Positions 8,644 to 17,028 are shown, counted from the first letter of the stretch. The stretch: 52,162 bases of DNA from Actinomyces sp. (GCF_030524025.1 NZ_JAUNHI010000002.1:1-52162), one strand, 5' to 3'. Program-made: numbers and translations. The notes: generated from the sequence alone by a model not told the origin.

Positions 8644-9390
8644 TCACTCGCCCTGGGGGGCCGAGGGGTTCTCGGGGTCGGCTGCGTCCCGGCTCCCCGT
8701 CTCCGGGCCGTCACCGCCTGGGGGGCGCGCGCCCACGGCGGTGTACCGCGACGGATCCTCGCCCTCGGAGAGCCGCACGCCGAAGCGGGGCTTCTCGTCG
8801 GGCCGGGAGCCGAAGGCCGTCGGCCCGTCGCCGCGGGCCTCGGCGCGGGCGGCGCGGCGCTCCTGGGCGCGGCGCGCCATCTCCCCGCCCCGGGAGAGGT
8901 TCCCGGGCACGTCGGCCAGGGCCTGGGCGGCCTCCTGGGCATGGGCGGAGGCGAGGATGGAGTACCGCGAGGCCACCACTTGGCTGAAGGAGGTGAAGTC
9001 GCGCTTGCCCCGGGTCAGCCCGTAGGAGACCACCTGGAAGAAGATGCCCCAGACCACGCCCATGAACACCGCTGCGCCGGCGGTCACGCCGGTGCTGTTC
9101 GAGGGGCCCAGGAACATCATCATCGCGGCGAAGAAGATCCCGATCCACAGGCCCGAGCCCGCTCCCGAGGCGATGGTGCGCCCCCAGCTGCGCCGGCCCG
9201 TGATGTGCTCGACCTGGCGCAGGTCCGTGCCGATGATGGCCAGGTGCTGGACCGGGAACCCGTCGTCGCTCAGGGCGTCGACGGCGTGCTGCGCCTCCGG
9301 GTAGGTGGCGAAGGAGGCGACCTCGGTCCCCCGGGGCATGACGCCACCACCAACGGGCATCGGCGCGGTCGGTGAGGAGAAGCTGCTCAT
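8644..9390 (-). CDS. General stress protein (YflT-like domain) with two membrane helices
   Basis: A 248-residue protein. The N-terminal part (EVASFATYPEAQHAVDAL and the following sheet-helix units) matches the heat-induced stress protein YflT domain. Two hydrophobic helices follow (glycine-rich ASGAGSGLWIGIFFAAM and a second with AAVFMGVVWGIFF). The C-terminal 80 residues are charged and likely disordered. The ATG at 9390 has a GGGGG track 2-6 nt upstream; an ATG at 9399 is an alternative. It precedes the TIM-barrel gene and is divergent from the MgtE-N/CBS gene, an arrangement I recall from other actinobacteria. Confidence 0.82.
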   Translation of the reverse strand: MSSFSSPTAPMPVGGGVMPRGTEVASFATYPEAQHAVDALSDDGFPVQHLAIIGTDLRQVEHITGRRSWGRTIASGAGSGLWIGIFFAAMMMFLGPSNSTGVTAGAAVFMGVVWGIFFQVVSYGLTRGKRDFTSFSQVVASRYSILASAHAQEAAQALADVPGNLSRGGEMARRAQERRAARAEARGDGPTAFGSRPDEKPRFGVRLSEGEDPSRYTAVGARPPGGDGPETGSRDAADPENPSAPQGE

Positions 9391-9458
9391 GGCCCCCATC
9401 GTCGCACGCCTCTGCACGGCGCCGGGCCCTGCGCGCGCTCGCTCATGCCCAGGGCGCA

Positions 9459-9464
9459 TAGGCT
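9459..9464 (+). promoter_or_regulatory. -10 box of MgtE-N/CBS gene (leaderless)
   Basis: TAGGCT followed by GTGCTC and the GTG at 9471. Confidence 0.6.
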
Positions 9465-9470
9465 GTGCTC

Positions 9471-10763
9471 GTGGAGAACACCAGGACGCGCAGCACCTCA
9501 CGGGTCTTTATCGCCCGTCTCGTGGGCACCACCGTCTTCGATCCCCTGGGGGACGCGGTCGGCAAGGTCCACGACGTCGTCGCGCTCATCGCGCTACGGG
9601 GCGAGCCACGGGCCGTCGGCCTGGTCATCGAGGTCGCGGGGCGGCGTCGTGTCTTCCTGCCCCTGTCGCGGGTCACGGCCATCGAGCCGGGTGCGGTCAT
9701 CACGACGGGGCTGGTCAACATCAGGCGTTTCGAGCAGCGTCATGTCGAGACCCTCGTCTTCGGCGAGCTGTTCGACCGCGTGGTCACGATGCGCGACGGC
9801 ACCGGGCAGGTGACCATCCGCGACGTGGCGATCGAGCGGGACCGGGGCATGGACTGGAAGGTGACGCGCCTGTTCGTCCAGCGCGCCGCCTCCGGCCCCC
9901 TGGGGCTGCGCCGGGGCGAGACCTTCATGGTGCGTCCCGAGGACGTGTCGGGCCTGGCGGGGTCGGCCGACCAGCAGAGCGCCACCGCGCTGCTGGCGAC
10001 CCTGGAGGACCTCAAGGCCGCCGACCTGGCCGACGTCCTGTCCGACCTGCCCTTGGCGCGCCAGCTCGAGGTGGCCGCCGAGCTGTCGGACGAGCGCCTG
10101 GCCGATGCCGTCGAGGAGCTGTCCGACGACGACGCGGTCGCGCTTCTGTCCGGGCTGGACGCCCCGCGCGCGGCCGATGTCCTGGACGCCATGCAGCCCG
10201 ATGACGCCGCCGACCTCGTCGCCGAGCTCCCCCAGCTCAAGGCCGCCGAGCTCCTGGGGCTCATGCAGCCCGAGGAGGCCGAGGACGTGCGTCGCCTGCT
10301 CACCTACGACGAGTACACCGCCGGTGGGCTCATGACCACCGAGCCGATCATCCTGCCCCCCGAGGCGACGGTCGCCGGGTTCCTCGCCCAGGCGCGCAAG
10401 GCCGAGATGACACCGGCGCTGGCGGCGGTGGCCTTCGTGTGCCGCCCGCCCCTGGAGACGCCCACGGGCAAGTACCTGGGGATGGTCCACTTCCAGCGGG
10501 CCCTGCGCGAGCGGCCCCAGAAGATGGTGGGCTCCCTGCTCGACAAGGCGCTCGAGGGGGTGCACGCCGAGGACTCCATCGGCACGGTCACCCGCCTCCT
10601 GGCCACCTACAACCTCACCGCCCTGCCGGTGGTCGACGACGCCGACCGCCTCCTGGGCGCCGTGTCGGTCGACGACGTCCTCGACCACCTCATGCCCGAC
10701 GACTGGCGCGAGGCGGACGAGGCCGTCACCGACGAGATGATCGAGAGGAGCGCCAATGGCTGA
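9471..10763 (+). CDS. PRC-barrel, MgtE N-terminal and CBS domain protein
   Basis: A 430-residue soluble protein with three parts: a PRC-barrel-like region (about 1-150), an MgtE intracellular helical domain (about 165-280, with the repeated AADL.E.LP and LGLMQPEEAEDVRRLL pattern), and a CBS pair (about 285-420). It lacks the membrane domain of MgtE magnesium channels, so it is not a channel itself. Magnesium or nucleotide sensing is an inference from the domains. Leaderless GTG start at 9471, 6 nt after TAGGCT. Its 3' end overlaps the DUF1003 gene by 8 bp, so the two are an operon. Confidence 0.87.
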   Translation: MENTRTRSTSRVFIARLVGTTVFDPLGDAVGKVHDVVALIALRGEPRAVGLVIEVAGRRRVFLPLSRVTAIEPGAVITTGLVNIRRFEQRHVETLVFGELFDRVVTMRDGTGQVTIRDVAIERDRGMDWKVTRLFVQRAASGPLGLRRGETFMVRPEDVSGLAGSADQQSATALLATLEDLKAADLADVLSDLPLARQLEVAAELSDERLADAVEELSDDDAVALLSGLDAPRAADVLDAMQPDDAADLVAELPQLKAAELLGLMQPEEAEDVRRLLTYDEYTAGGLMTTEPIILPPEATVAGFLAQARKAEMTPALAAVAFVCRPPLETPTGKYLGMVHFQRALRERPQKMVGSLLDKALEGVHAEDSIGTVTRLLATYNLTALPVVDDADRLLGAVSVDDVLDHLMPDDWREADEAVTDEMIERSANG

Positions 10764-11346
10764 GCAGCTCGACCAGCCCCTGTCGGAGGGACGTTCGCGC
10801 AGGCTGCGGTGGGCGCGACCGCGGCGCAACGCCCGCTCCGACACCTCCGGGCGCATCGCCGAGGCGATCGCCCGGTTCTCGGGCACCCCGACCTTCCTCA
10901 TCTGGTTGACGGTCTTCGTCGCCCTGTGGATGGCGTGGAACTCCTGGGGGCCCGAGCCCCTGAGATTCGACAAGGCCGAGCTGGGCTTCACGGCCCTGAC
11001 CCTCATGCTCTCCCTCCAGGCCTCCTACTCGGCTCCCCTCATCCTGCTGGCCCAGAACCGCCAGGACGACCGCGACCGGGTGACCGCCGAGCAGGACCGC
11101 CAGCGCGCCGAGCGCAACCTGGAGGACACCGAGTTCCTCACCCGGGAGATCGCCTCGCTGCGCTACGCGATGAACGACGTCGCCACCCGCGACTTCGTGC
11201 GCAGCGAGCTGCGGGGCATGCTCGAGGAGATCCTGGCCGAGGAGCGTCGCACCCGCGAGGAGATCCACGATGACCGCGGTGAGGAACGCGGGGAGGACCG
11301 GGATGACCGTACCGACGACGGGGCCGGCCCCGCCCCGGGGCGTTGA
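10756..11346 (+). CDS. DUF1003 membrane protein
   Basis: A 196-residue protein of the DUF1003 family. A basic N-terminus (about 1-30) precedes two membrane helices (about 47-61 and 76-99) split by a short W-N-S-W-G-P-E loop. A charged coiled-coil-like segment follows (NRQDDRDRVTAEQDRQRAE onward), and the Glu/Arg/Asp-rich C-terminal tail is low complexity. The molecular function of the family is unknown. It overlaps the MgtE-N/CBS gene by 8 bp, and both lie upstream of mrp, an order I recall as common in actinobacteria; a link to divalent-metal homeostasis is only contextual. Confidence 0.88.
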   Translation: MAEQLDQPLSEGRSRRLRWARPRRNARSDTSGRIAEAIARFSGTPTFLIWLTVFVALWMAWNSWGPEPLRFDKAELGFTALTLMLSLQASYSAPLILLAQNRQDDRDRVTAEQDRQRAERNLEDTEFLTREIASLRYAMNDVATRDFVRSELRGMLEEILAEERRTREEIHDDRGEERGEDRDDRTDDGAGPAPGR

Positions 11347-11368
11347 CAGAGCCACAGGGGAGTACATC

Positions 11369-11374
11369 TAGGAT
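11369..11374 (+). promoter_or_regulatory. -10 box of mrp (leaderless)
   Basis: TAGGAT followed by GGGGCGT and the ATG at 11382. A TTGACA at 11343-11348 lies 20 nt upstream, longer than the usual spacer, so its role is uncertain. Confidence 0.6.
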
Positions 11375-11381
11375 GGGGCGT

Positions 11382-12527
11382 ATGCCGACTCCATCGACCG
11401 ACGCAGTGTACGAGGCGCTCGGGAGGGTCATCGACCCCGAGCTCCGCCGCCCGATCACCGAGCTCGGCATGGTCGACTCGGTGGAGGTCGCCGACGACGG
11501 CGCCGTCACCGTCGGAGTCCTGCTCACCGTGGCCACGTGCCCGCTCAAGGACACGATCACCGCCGACACCCGCACCGAGGTGGGGGCCGTCGAGGGCGTG
11601 ACCGGGGTCGAGGTGCGCCTGGGCGTCATGACCGACGAGCAGCGCGCCGAGCTGCGCACCCGCCTGCGCGGCGGCGTTGCCGAGCCGGTCATCCCCTTCA
11701 CCCAGCCGGGCAACCTCACGCGCGTCTACGCCGTGACCTCCGGCAAGGGAGGCGTCGGCAAGTCCTCGGTGACGGCGAACCTGGCGGCGGCCATGGCCGC
11801 CCAGGGCCTGAGCGTCGGGGTGGTCGACGCCGATATCTACGGCTTCTCCATCCCCCGGATGCTGGGCGTCGACCAGATCCCCACCCAGCTCGACGGCATG
11901 CTCGTGCCCCCGGTCGCGCACGGCGTCAAGGTGATCTCGATCGGCATGTTCGTCGAGGAGCGCCAGCCGGTGGTGTGGCGCGGGCCCATGCTGCACCGGG
12001 CCGTCCAGCAGTTCCTCACCGATGTCTTCTGGGGCGACCTGGACGTCCTGCTGCTCGACCTGCCCCCGGGCACGGGGGATGTGACGATCTCAGTGGCCCA
12101 GCTGCTTCCCGCGGCCGAGGTCCTCGTCGTCACCACCCCGCAGACGGCTGCCGCCGAGGTCGCCGAGCGCACCGGGCTCATCGCCACCCAGACCCATCAA
12201 CGCGTCGTGGGGGTCATTGAGAACATGTCGTGGCTGTCCCAGGCCGACGGCAGCAGGGTCGAGGTCTTCGGCAGCGGCGGTGGCCGCGCCGTCTCGGAGT
12301 CGTTGTCGCAGGCCCTGGGCTACGAGGTTCCTCTGCTCGCACAGCTCCCGCTGGACATCGCGCTGCGGGAGGGCTCCGACGCCGGCACCCCCGCGGTCAT
12401 CGCCCAGGAGGGTGCGCCGCGCGCGGACTCCCCCGCCGCCGCTGAGCTCGTGACGCTCGCCAAGCGGCTGGGCCACCGGGCTCGGGGCCTGGCGGGACGC
12501 AACCTGGGTGTCAGCCCGGTCGGCTGA
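11382..12527 (+). CDS. mrp: Mrp/NBP35-family P-loop ATPase (Fe-S cluster carrier type)
   Basis: A 381-residue protein with an N-terminal DUF59/MIP18 domain (about 1-95) and a MinD-like ATPase domain. The deviant Walker A SGKGGVGKS is at 120-128 and VVDADIYG at about 148-155. The family delivers iron-sulfur clusters to target enzymes in the cytoplasm. The Cys-x-x-Cys pair of many Mrp proteins, expected after VVGVIENMS, is absent; the stretch reads WLSQADGSR. As I recall, actinobacterial Mrp proteins usually lack it, so this is not decay. The ATG at 11382 is the leaderless start; ATG 11373 lies inside the -10 region. Confidence 0.92.
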   Translation: MPTPSTDAVYEALGRVIDPELRRPITELGMVDSVEVADDGAVTVGVLLTVATCPLKDTITADTRTEVGAVEGVTGVEVRLGVMTDEQRAELRTRLRGGVAEPVIPFTQPGNLTRVYAVTSGKGGVGKSSVTANLAAAMAAQGLSVGVVDADIYGFSIPRMLGVDQIPTQLDGMLVPPVAHGVKVISIGMFVEERQPVVWRGPMLHRAVQQFLTDVFWGDLDVLLLDLPPGTGDVTISVAQLLPAAEVLVVTTPQTAAAEVAERTGLIATQTHQRVVGVIENMSWLSQADGSRVEVFGSGGGRAVSESLSQALGYEVPLLAQLPLDIALREGSDAGTPAVIAQEGAPRADSPAAAELVTLAKRLGHRARGLAGRNLGVSPVG

Positions 12528-12533
12528 ACAGCC

Positions 12534-12552
12534 GGTGGGCCATCGGCCCGCC
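12534..12552. terminator. Possible shared terminator hairpin mrp/tatB
   Basis: GGTGGGCC-ATC-GGCCCGCC, an 8-bp stem with one G-T pair, sits between the convergent stops of mrp and tatB. There is no T-tract, so this is tentative. Confidence 0.35.
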
Positions 12553-12587
12553 CGGGTCCGTTCGGCCCGGAACCTCGACGGCGGCGC

Positions 12588-13517
12588 TCAGGCGTCGACG
12601 ACGACTTCGGCCGCCTCGGCCCGGGTGCGGGCGGCCAGCCGTGCGGCCTGCACGATGTCGCGCGGCGAGACCGGCCGTGCCGGCACGGGGTCGGCAGTTC
12701 CGGGCTCGGTCAGGCTCGAGGGCACCGGTGCCGGGTCCTCGGCCAGGTCCTCCTCCGAGCCGGTGGCCTGCAGGACGCCACGACGCGGGGCCGCCTCGCT
12801 CGGCGCTTCACCTGCGGCTTCCTCGTCATCCGGGCCGGCCTCGCCCGGCACCTCCGCCAAGTCCTCGCCCGAAGCCTCAGCCGGGCCGGCCCCACTCGAC
12901 TCCTCGGCCGCTCGGGCCTCGCTCGGCTCCTCGACCGACTCGCCAGGCTCTGCCAACTCGGCAGGCTCTGCCGCCTCGCCAGGCTCGTCCGACTCGACCG
13001 GCTCAACCTGCTGGACCTCGGGGATCTCCGCGATCACCGCCTGCCCCTCGGCCTCGGTCTGAGCGAGGTCCTTGTCGGCCGCTGCGGCCGCCCGGCGGGC
13101 GGCATTGGCCTGGCGCGTCTCCTCGGCCTTGTCCTTGATCATCGTCGACAGGGTCTTGGCCCCCTTGGCGCCCGCGGCGGCCGCGACCGCGGCGTCACCG
13201 GACTCCTTGGCCGCCTTGGCCACGGACTGGAAGGGGTTGGCCAGGTCCCGGCGGATGGCGTCGAGGTCCTCACCCAGGGCGTCGCGCACGATCTTGCGGG
13301 GGTCATAGTTGCGCGGGTCGAGGTCGGACAGGTCGAGGTCGCCGAGCTCGGGCCCGACCTCCTCGGCGATCTGGACCTTGGCGTCGTCGAGAAAGACGCG
13401 CAGTCGACGGACCGCCTGGGTGAGCTTGCGGGTGTACTCCGGCAGGCGCTGCGGACCGACGACCATGACGGCCACCAGCACAATGACGAAGAACTCCGCT
13501 CCGGAGATGCCAAACAC
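12588..13517 (-). CDS. tatB: Sec-independent (Tat) protein translocase subunit TatB
   Basis: A 309-residue TatB. The N-terminal membrane helix (about 5-21) keeps the conserved Glu8 and Gly21-Pro22 hinge, followed by the amphipathic helix (PEYTRKLTQAVRRLRVFL). TatB binds twin-arginine precursors together with TatC at the cytoplasmic membrane. The C-terminal 160 residues are a very long Glu/Ala/Pro/Ser-rich acidic tail with degenerate repeats, much longer than in E. coli TatB but not rare in actinobacteria. Leaderless GTG at 13517, 6 nt after TATACT. Two possible substrates in the window carry RR signals: the sugar-binding lipoprotein and the GH32 enzyme. Confidence 0.92.
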   Translation of the reverse strand: MFGISGAEFFVIVLVAVMVVGPQRLPEYTRKLTQAVRRLRVFLDDAKVQIAEEVGPELGDLDLSDLDPRNYDPRKIVRDALGEDLDAIRRDLANPFQSVAKAAKESGDAAVAAAAGAKGAKTLSTMIKDKAEETRQANAARRAAAAADKDLAQTEAEGQAVIAEIPEVQQVEPVESDEPGEAAEPAELAEPGESVEEPSEARAAEESSGAGPAEASGEDLAEVPGEAGPDDEEAAGEAPSEAAPRRGVLQATGSEEDLAEDPAPVPSSLTEPGTADPVPARPVSPRDIVQAARLAARTRAEAAEVVVDA

Positions 13518-13523
13518 GCGGTC

Positions 13524-13529
13524 AGTATA
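13524..13529 (-). promoter_or_regulatory. -10 box of tatB (leaderless)
   Basis: TATACT on the minus strand, then GACCGC, then the GTG at 13517; close to the consensus. Confidence 0.65.
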
Positions 13530-13705
13530 GGGAGGCTCCGACGGTGACAGGCACGCCGTCCGCCCCCGCGTCGGCGCGCATCGCCACCGGCGATACACGC
13601 CGGTGCGCCCAGGACCTGGAACAATGGGCCCGGGTGCGGCGCCCCGCCTCTGAAACTCGGCGGTGCCGCACGGTCATGCCCACGACTCCATGGAAGGGAC
13701 TCACG

Positions 13706-14341
13706 GTGAGCGCAGACAAGACCCTGAGCTGGTCCTACACGGAGGAGTTCCCCCGCGAGGGCGAGCATGCCGCACAGGCCAGGCTGCGCGGCATCGAGCT
13801 CGGGCTCACCCCCGTCTCCCCCGCCACCGGCGCGGCGCTGCGGATGCTGGCGGCCTCGGTGGCCGCCAAGTCGATCGCCGAGATCGGCACGGGCACGGGG
13901 GTCTCGGGCCTGTGGCTCCTGGACGGGATGGGCGCCGACGGCATGCTCACGACCATCGACGTCGAGGCCGAGCTCCAGCGCGAGGCCCGGCGGGCCTTCG
14001 ACGCCGCCGGTCACCCCGGCTCGCGCACCCGGGTCATCCGGGGCCGGGCCTCGGACGTCATGCCGCGCATGGCCGAGCGCTCCTACGACATGGTGGTCCT
14101 CGACGTCGAGCCCGACGAGGCCGCCGCGCTGGCGGACTCGGCCGTCCGGATGCTGCGTGTCGGGGGCGTGCTCGCCGTCACCCACGCCCTGTGGAGGGAC
14201 CACGTGGCCGATCCGGCGCGTCGGGACGCCTTGACAGTGGCGGCCCGCGAGCTCGGCAAGCAGCTGCGGGACCGCGAGGACCTGCTCACCTCTCTGCTTC
14301 CCGTCGAGGACGGGCTGCTCGTGTCGGTCCGGCAGATCTGA
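13706..14341 (+). CDS. O-methyltransferase family protein (class I SAM-dependent)
   Basis: A 211-residue class I methyltransferase. SAM motif I reads AEIGTGTGVSGLW (Glu59 onward); the acidic loop after strand 4 is VVLDVEPDE. Length and pattern fit the O-methyltransferase_3 family; the substrate is unknown. The mycobacterial counterpart I recall lies next to sigE and tatB; here tatB is the divergent neighbour and no sigma-factor gene lies between. I chose GTG 13706, which has GGAAGGGA 7 nt upstream; ATG 13676 is in frame but lacks a ribosome site. An AACAAT at about 13620-13625 may be its -10 box. Confidence 0.87.
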   Translation: MSADKTLSWSYTEEFPREGEHAAQARLRGIELGLTPVSPATGAALRMLAASVAAKSIAEIGTGTGVSGLWLLDGMGADGMLTTIDVEAELQREARRAFDAAGHPGSRTRVIRGRASDVMPRMAERSYDMVVLDVEPDEAAALADSAVRMLRVGGVLAVTHALWRDHVADPARRDALTVAARELGKQLRDREDLLTSLLPVEDGLLVSVRQI

Positions 14342-14416
14342 ACGGTTCCCGCCCCTGGGCGACGGCCGGGCCGCGGGTCGGCACCGACCCGCGGCGGGCG
14401 GAACAGGAGCGAGGCA

Positions 14417-14434
14417 CTGGCAGGTCACTGCCAG
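14417..14434. terminator. Small hairpin upstream of main terminator
   Basis: CTGGCAG-GTCA-CTGCCAG, a perfect 7-bp stem 20 nt before the larger stem. Confidence 0.4.
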
Positions 14435-14454
14435 GACACCGTCAGCACGCTCTA

Positions 14455-14482
14455 AGGACCGGGCCCCTGAGGGCCCGGTCCT
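14455..14482. terminator. Bidirectional terminator between methyltransferase and DUF3117 gene
   Basis: A perfect 12-bp stem, AGGACCGGGCCC-CTGA-GGGCCCGGTCCT, lies between the convergent methyltransferase and DUF3117 genes. There is no T-run on either side, as is frequent in high-GC actinobacteria. Confidence 0.7.
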
Positions 14483-14533
14483 CGCCAGTGCGTGGCACAT
14501 GCCACAACGGAGCCGCCGCGCGGACTGCGGGGC

Positions 14534-14701
14534 TCAGACCTTGACGGAGGCCAGCGCCTCCTGGAGCTCCTTGACCTCGTCGGGCGTAATCTCAACGACC
14601 AGACGACCGCCACCCTCCAGCGGCATCCTCATGATGATGGATCGACCTTCCTTGACGACTTCGAGTGGTCCGTCGCCGGTCCTGGGCTTCATGGCAGCCA
14701 T
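14534..14701 (-). CDS. DUF3117 small protein
   Basis: A 55-residue protein matching the actinobacterial DUF3117 family almost end to end: it begins MAAMKPRTGDGPLEV and holds LEGGGRLVVEITPDE. The function is unknown; the family is highly conserved and near-universal in actinobacteria. The ATG at 14701 has AAGGGG 6 nt upstream. An upstream in-frame ATG at 14716 would place the ribosome site inside the coding region, so it is rejected. Confidence 0.92.
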   Translation of the reverse strand: MAAMKPRTGDGPLEVVKEGRSIIMRMPLEGGGRLVVEITPDEVKELQEALASVKV

Positions 14702-14753
14702 GTAGTCCCCTTTCAATGACTCGGCGCAGATTCATCGCCGCGCCGCCCATACC

Positions 14754-14759
14754 ATTCTA
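14754..14759 (-). promoter_or_regulatory. Likely -10 box of DUF3117 gene
   Basis: TAGAAT on the minus strand, giving a leader of about 45 nt that ends in the AAGGGG ribosome site. No convincing -35 box. Confidence 0.5.
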
Positions 14760-14885
14760 CGACATGTTGCCCCTGGCTCTTGGCAGAACGTGGCCCAACC
14801 CACGATTCACCGTCCGCCTGCGCCGTCCTGGCACGGTCGTGGCCAGCACGTCGGGCGGTGGGGCAGCACCCACCGGGGCGCCGGG

Positions 14886-15650
14886 TCAGATGAGGCCGGC
14901 GGCCCGGGCCTCATCGGCGCGCATCTGCTGGGCGGCGCCGACGACGTAGCTGACAGCCTCCTCGGCGGTGTCGACGAGGTGGAGCAGCCCGGGGTCGCCG
15001 TTGGAGATGACGCCGGTGTCGACCAGCGTCGAGCGGATCCAGCTGATCAGGCCCTCCCAGAAGGCCGTCCCGACCAGGACGATGGGGAAGGAGGAGACCT
15101 TCTGGGTCTGGACGAGGGTGAGGGCCTCGAAGAGCTCGTCGAGGGTGCCCAGTCCCCCGGGCATGACGACGAATCCGTCGGAGTACTTGAGGAACATGGT
15201 CTTGCGGGCGAAGAAGTAGCGGAAGTTGACGCCCAGGTCGACGTAGTCGTTCATGCCCTGCTCATGGGGCAGCTCGATGCCCAGGCCCACCGAGACGCCG
15301 CCGGCCTCGTGGGCGCCTTTGTTGGCCGCCTCCATCATGCCCGGCCCTCCACCGGTGATCACGGCGTAGCCCGAGCGCGCCAGCCCGGCGCCGACCTGCT
15401 CGGCCAGGGTGTAGGCGGGGTCGGAGGCGGGCGTGCGCGCCGAGCCGAAGACGCTGATCGCCGGACCGAGCTCGGCCAGCGCGCCGAAGCCCTCGACGAA
15501 CTCGGACTGGATGCGCAGGACCCGCCAGGGATCGGAGTGCAGCCAGTCGGTCTCGCCCCGGCGGTCCAGGAGGCGGGCGTCAGTGGTCTGCTCGGGGATC
15601 TGGGTGCCGCGCAGCAGCACCGGTCCCTTGCGGTAGGTCTCTCGGGTCAT
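14886..15650 (-). CDS. LOG-family protein (TIGR00730; cytokinin riboside monophosphate phosphoribohydrolase type)
   Basis: A 254-residue LOG-family Rossmann protein. The two signatures are ITGGGPGMMEAAN (about 98-110) and MPGGLGTLDE (about 162-171), the latter with the catalytic glutamate. Family enzymes cleave N6-modified AMP, or AMP itself, to base and ribose-5-phosphate; the bacterial role is debated. The N-terminal 50 residues (YRKGPVLLRG onward) are typical of the longer actinobacterial subgroup. The ATG at 15650 has GAGGA about 10 nt upstream. It lies 56 bp downstream of dapE on the same strand, the same pairing I recall from mycobacteria. Confidence 0.9.
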   Translation of the reverse strand: MTRETYRKGPVLLRGTQIPEQTTDARLLDRRGETDWLHSDPWRVLRIQSEFVEGFGALAELGPAISVFGSARTPASDPAYTLAEQVGAGLARSGYAVITGGGPGMMEAANKGAHEAGGVSVGLGIELPHEQGMNDYVDLGVNFRYFFARKTMFLKYSDGFVVMPGGLGTLDELFEALTLVQTQKVSSFPIVLVGTAFWEGLISWIRSTLVDTGVISNGDPGLLHLVDTAEEAVSYVVGAAQQMRADEARAAGLI

Positions 15651-15706
15651 AGCGGCATGATTCCTCAAGCCCCGCCCCGTGTCACGGCCCGCGCCGGGCG
15701 CGCGCC

Positions 15707-16891
15707 TCATCCCAGCCAGGTCCGCAGGATCGAGGTGACCCGCTCGACCTGGGAGACCGGGCAGTGCTCGTCGTCGGTGTGGCACAGCATCGGGTCCCCC
15801 GGCCCGAGGTTGACCGCCGGGATGCCGGCGGCTGAGAAGCGGGCGACGTCGGTCCACCCGTACTTCGGGCCGACCGTCCCCCCGGAGTCGCGCACGACGG
15901 CGACGAGCCCGGCCGCCAGGGGCGAGTCGAGCCCCGGCCTGGCCGCCTCGCACAGGTCGTCGACCCGCACCGTGACGGGCCCCGTGCTCGCCTCGATGGC
16001 GGAGGGCTCCCCGCCGGCCCCGGGGTCCCGCCCGGCCATGATCCGCAGGGCGCGGTCCAAGGCCTCCCGGGCGTCGAGGTCCGGGGCGTAGCGGTAGTTG
16101 ACGTGCAGGCGGCAGGAGTCGGGGATCGTGTTCATGGCGATGCCGCCCTCGATGAGCACGACGTTGAAGGACTCCCGGTAGGCCAGGCCGTCGACCTCGA
16201 CGGTGCGCACCGGTGCGGCCGCCGCCCGGGCGATCAGCTCGCCGGCGGCGTGGATGGCGTTGGCGCCCCGCCATGAGCGCGCCGAGTGCGCGGCCGAGCC
16301 GGGCACGTCGAGGACGAGGCGGAGCGTCCCGTTGCACCCTCCCTCGATGACGGCGCCGGTGGGCTCGCACAGGATCGCCAGGTCGGCGGCGAACCAGTCG
16401 GGGTGTGCCTCCAGCGCCAGGCCCAGGCCATTGAGGTCTCCGTTGACCTCCTCGTTGTCGTAGAAGACCCAGGTGACGTCCCGGGTCGGGGCGGTCAGCG
16501 TGGCCGCCAGGTGGAGGCAGACGGCGACTCCGCCCTTCATGTCGACGCTGCCGCGCCCCCATACGACCGGCTCGCCCCCGCACTCCTCGAGGCGTCCGGG
16601 GACGTTGGCCGTTTTGAGGGAGACCGGGACGGTGTCGAGGTGGCCGGCGATGATCACCCGCTCCGGGCGCCCCAGGCGGGTGCGGGCCACCACGGTGTTG
16701 CCGTGTCGCCTGACCTCGAGGTGTCCCAGCGCCCCGAGGGCGGCCTCGACGGCGTCGGCCAGCGGGGCCTCACCCCCCGAGACCGAGGGCGCGTTGACCA
16801 GGGCGAGGGTGAGCGCGCCAAGGTCCCCGGCGAGATCGGGCAGGACCACGGGCGCGGGTTCCGGTTCGGAGGGCGTCACGGTCTGGGTCAT
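15707..16891 (-). CDS. dapE: Succinyl-diaminopimelate desuccinylase
   Basis: A 394-residue M20 metallohydrolase. It makes LL-diaminopimelate for lysine and cell-wall synthesis. Zinc ligands and catalytic acids are visible: GHLDTVP (His84, Asp86), GRGSVDMKGG (Asp117), YDNEEVNG (about 149-156) and CHTDDEHC near the end. GWTDVARF is typical of actinobacterial DapE. The ATG at 16891 is 6 nt after TAACCT (16898-16903), so translation is probably leaderless; the GTG at 16897 lies at the first position after the -10 box and is less likely. Confidence 0.92.
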   Translation of the reverse strand: MTQTVTPSEPEPAPVVLPDLAGDLGALTLALVNAPSVSGGEAPLADAVEAALGALGHLEVRRHGNTVVARTRLGRPERVIIAGHLDTVPVSLKTANVPGRLEECGGEPVVWGRGSVDMKGGVAVCLHLAATLTAPTRDVTWVFYDNEEVNGDLNGLGLALEAHPDWFAADLAILCEPTGAVIEGGCNGTLRLVLDVPGSAAHSARSWRGANAIHAAGELIARAAAAPVRTVEVDGLAYRESFNVVLIEGGIAMNTIPDSCRLHVNYRYAPDLDAREALDRALRIMAGRDPGAGGEPSAIEASTGPVTVRVDDLCEAARPGLDSPLAAGLVAVVRDSGGTVGPKYGWTDVARFSAAGIPAVNLGPGDPMLCHTDDEHCPVSQVERVTSILRTWLG

Positions 16892-16897
16892 GATCAC

Positions 16898-16903
16898 AGG
16901 TTA
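16898..16903 (-). promoter_or_regulatory. -10 box of dapE (leaderless)
   Basis: TAACCT on the minus strand, then GTGATC, then the ATG at 16891. Confidence 0.55.
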
Positions 16904-16968
16904 GGCGGCCGTGCCCCCACACCCCGGACACCCCGCCCGAGGCGGGCCCCGGCCATCCCGGCATGGGC

Positions 16969-16998
16969 TTGCACACGACGTGACCTGCGCTGCATAAT
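16969..16998 (+). promoter_or_regulatory. Promoter of the EamA exporter gene
   Basis: A -35 box TTGCAC (16969-16974) and -10 box CATAAT (16993-16998) are separated by 18 nt. The predicted start near 17005 is just upstream of the LacI-type operator at 17015. Confidence 0.6.
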
Positions 16999-17014
16999 CA
17001 CTCCACCACCGAGA

Positions 17015-17028
17015 TGAAACCGGTACCA
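17015..17028. promoter_or_regulatory. LacI-type operator, copy 1
   Basis: TGAAACCGGTACCA, a partial palindrome TGnnACCGGTnnCA of the kind bound by LacI/GalR regulators. It lies about 10 nt after the predicted transcription start, a repressing position. An identical 14-mer is at 24440-24453. Confidence 0.6.

Noticed and set aside
11382-12527. Missing Cys-x-x-Cys in Mrp as evidence of decay
   Set aside because: The ATPase motifs are intact and I recall the same lack in other actinobacterial Mrp proteins.
13518-13705. A hidden sigma-factor gene between tatB and the methyltransferase
   Set aside because: Only 188 bp, no reading frame with sigma motifs.
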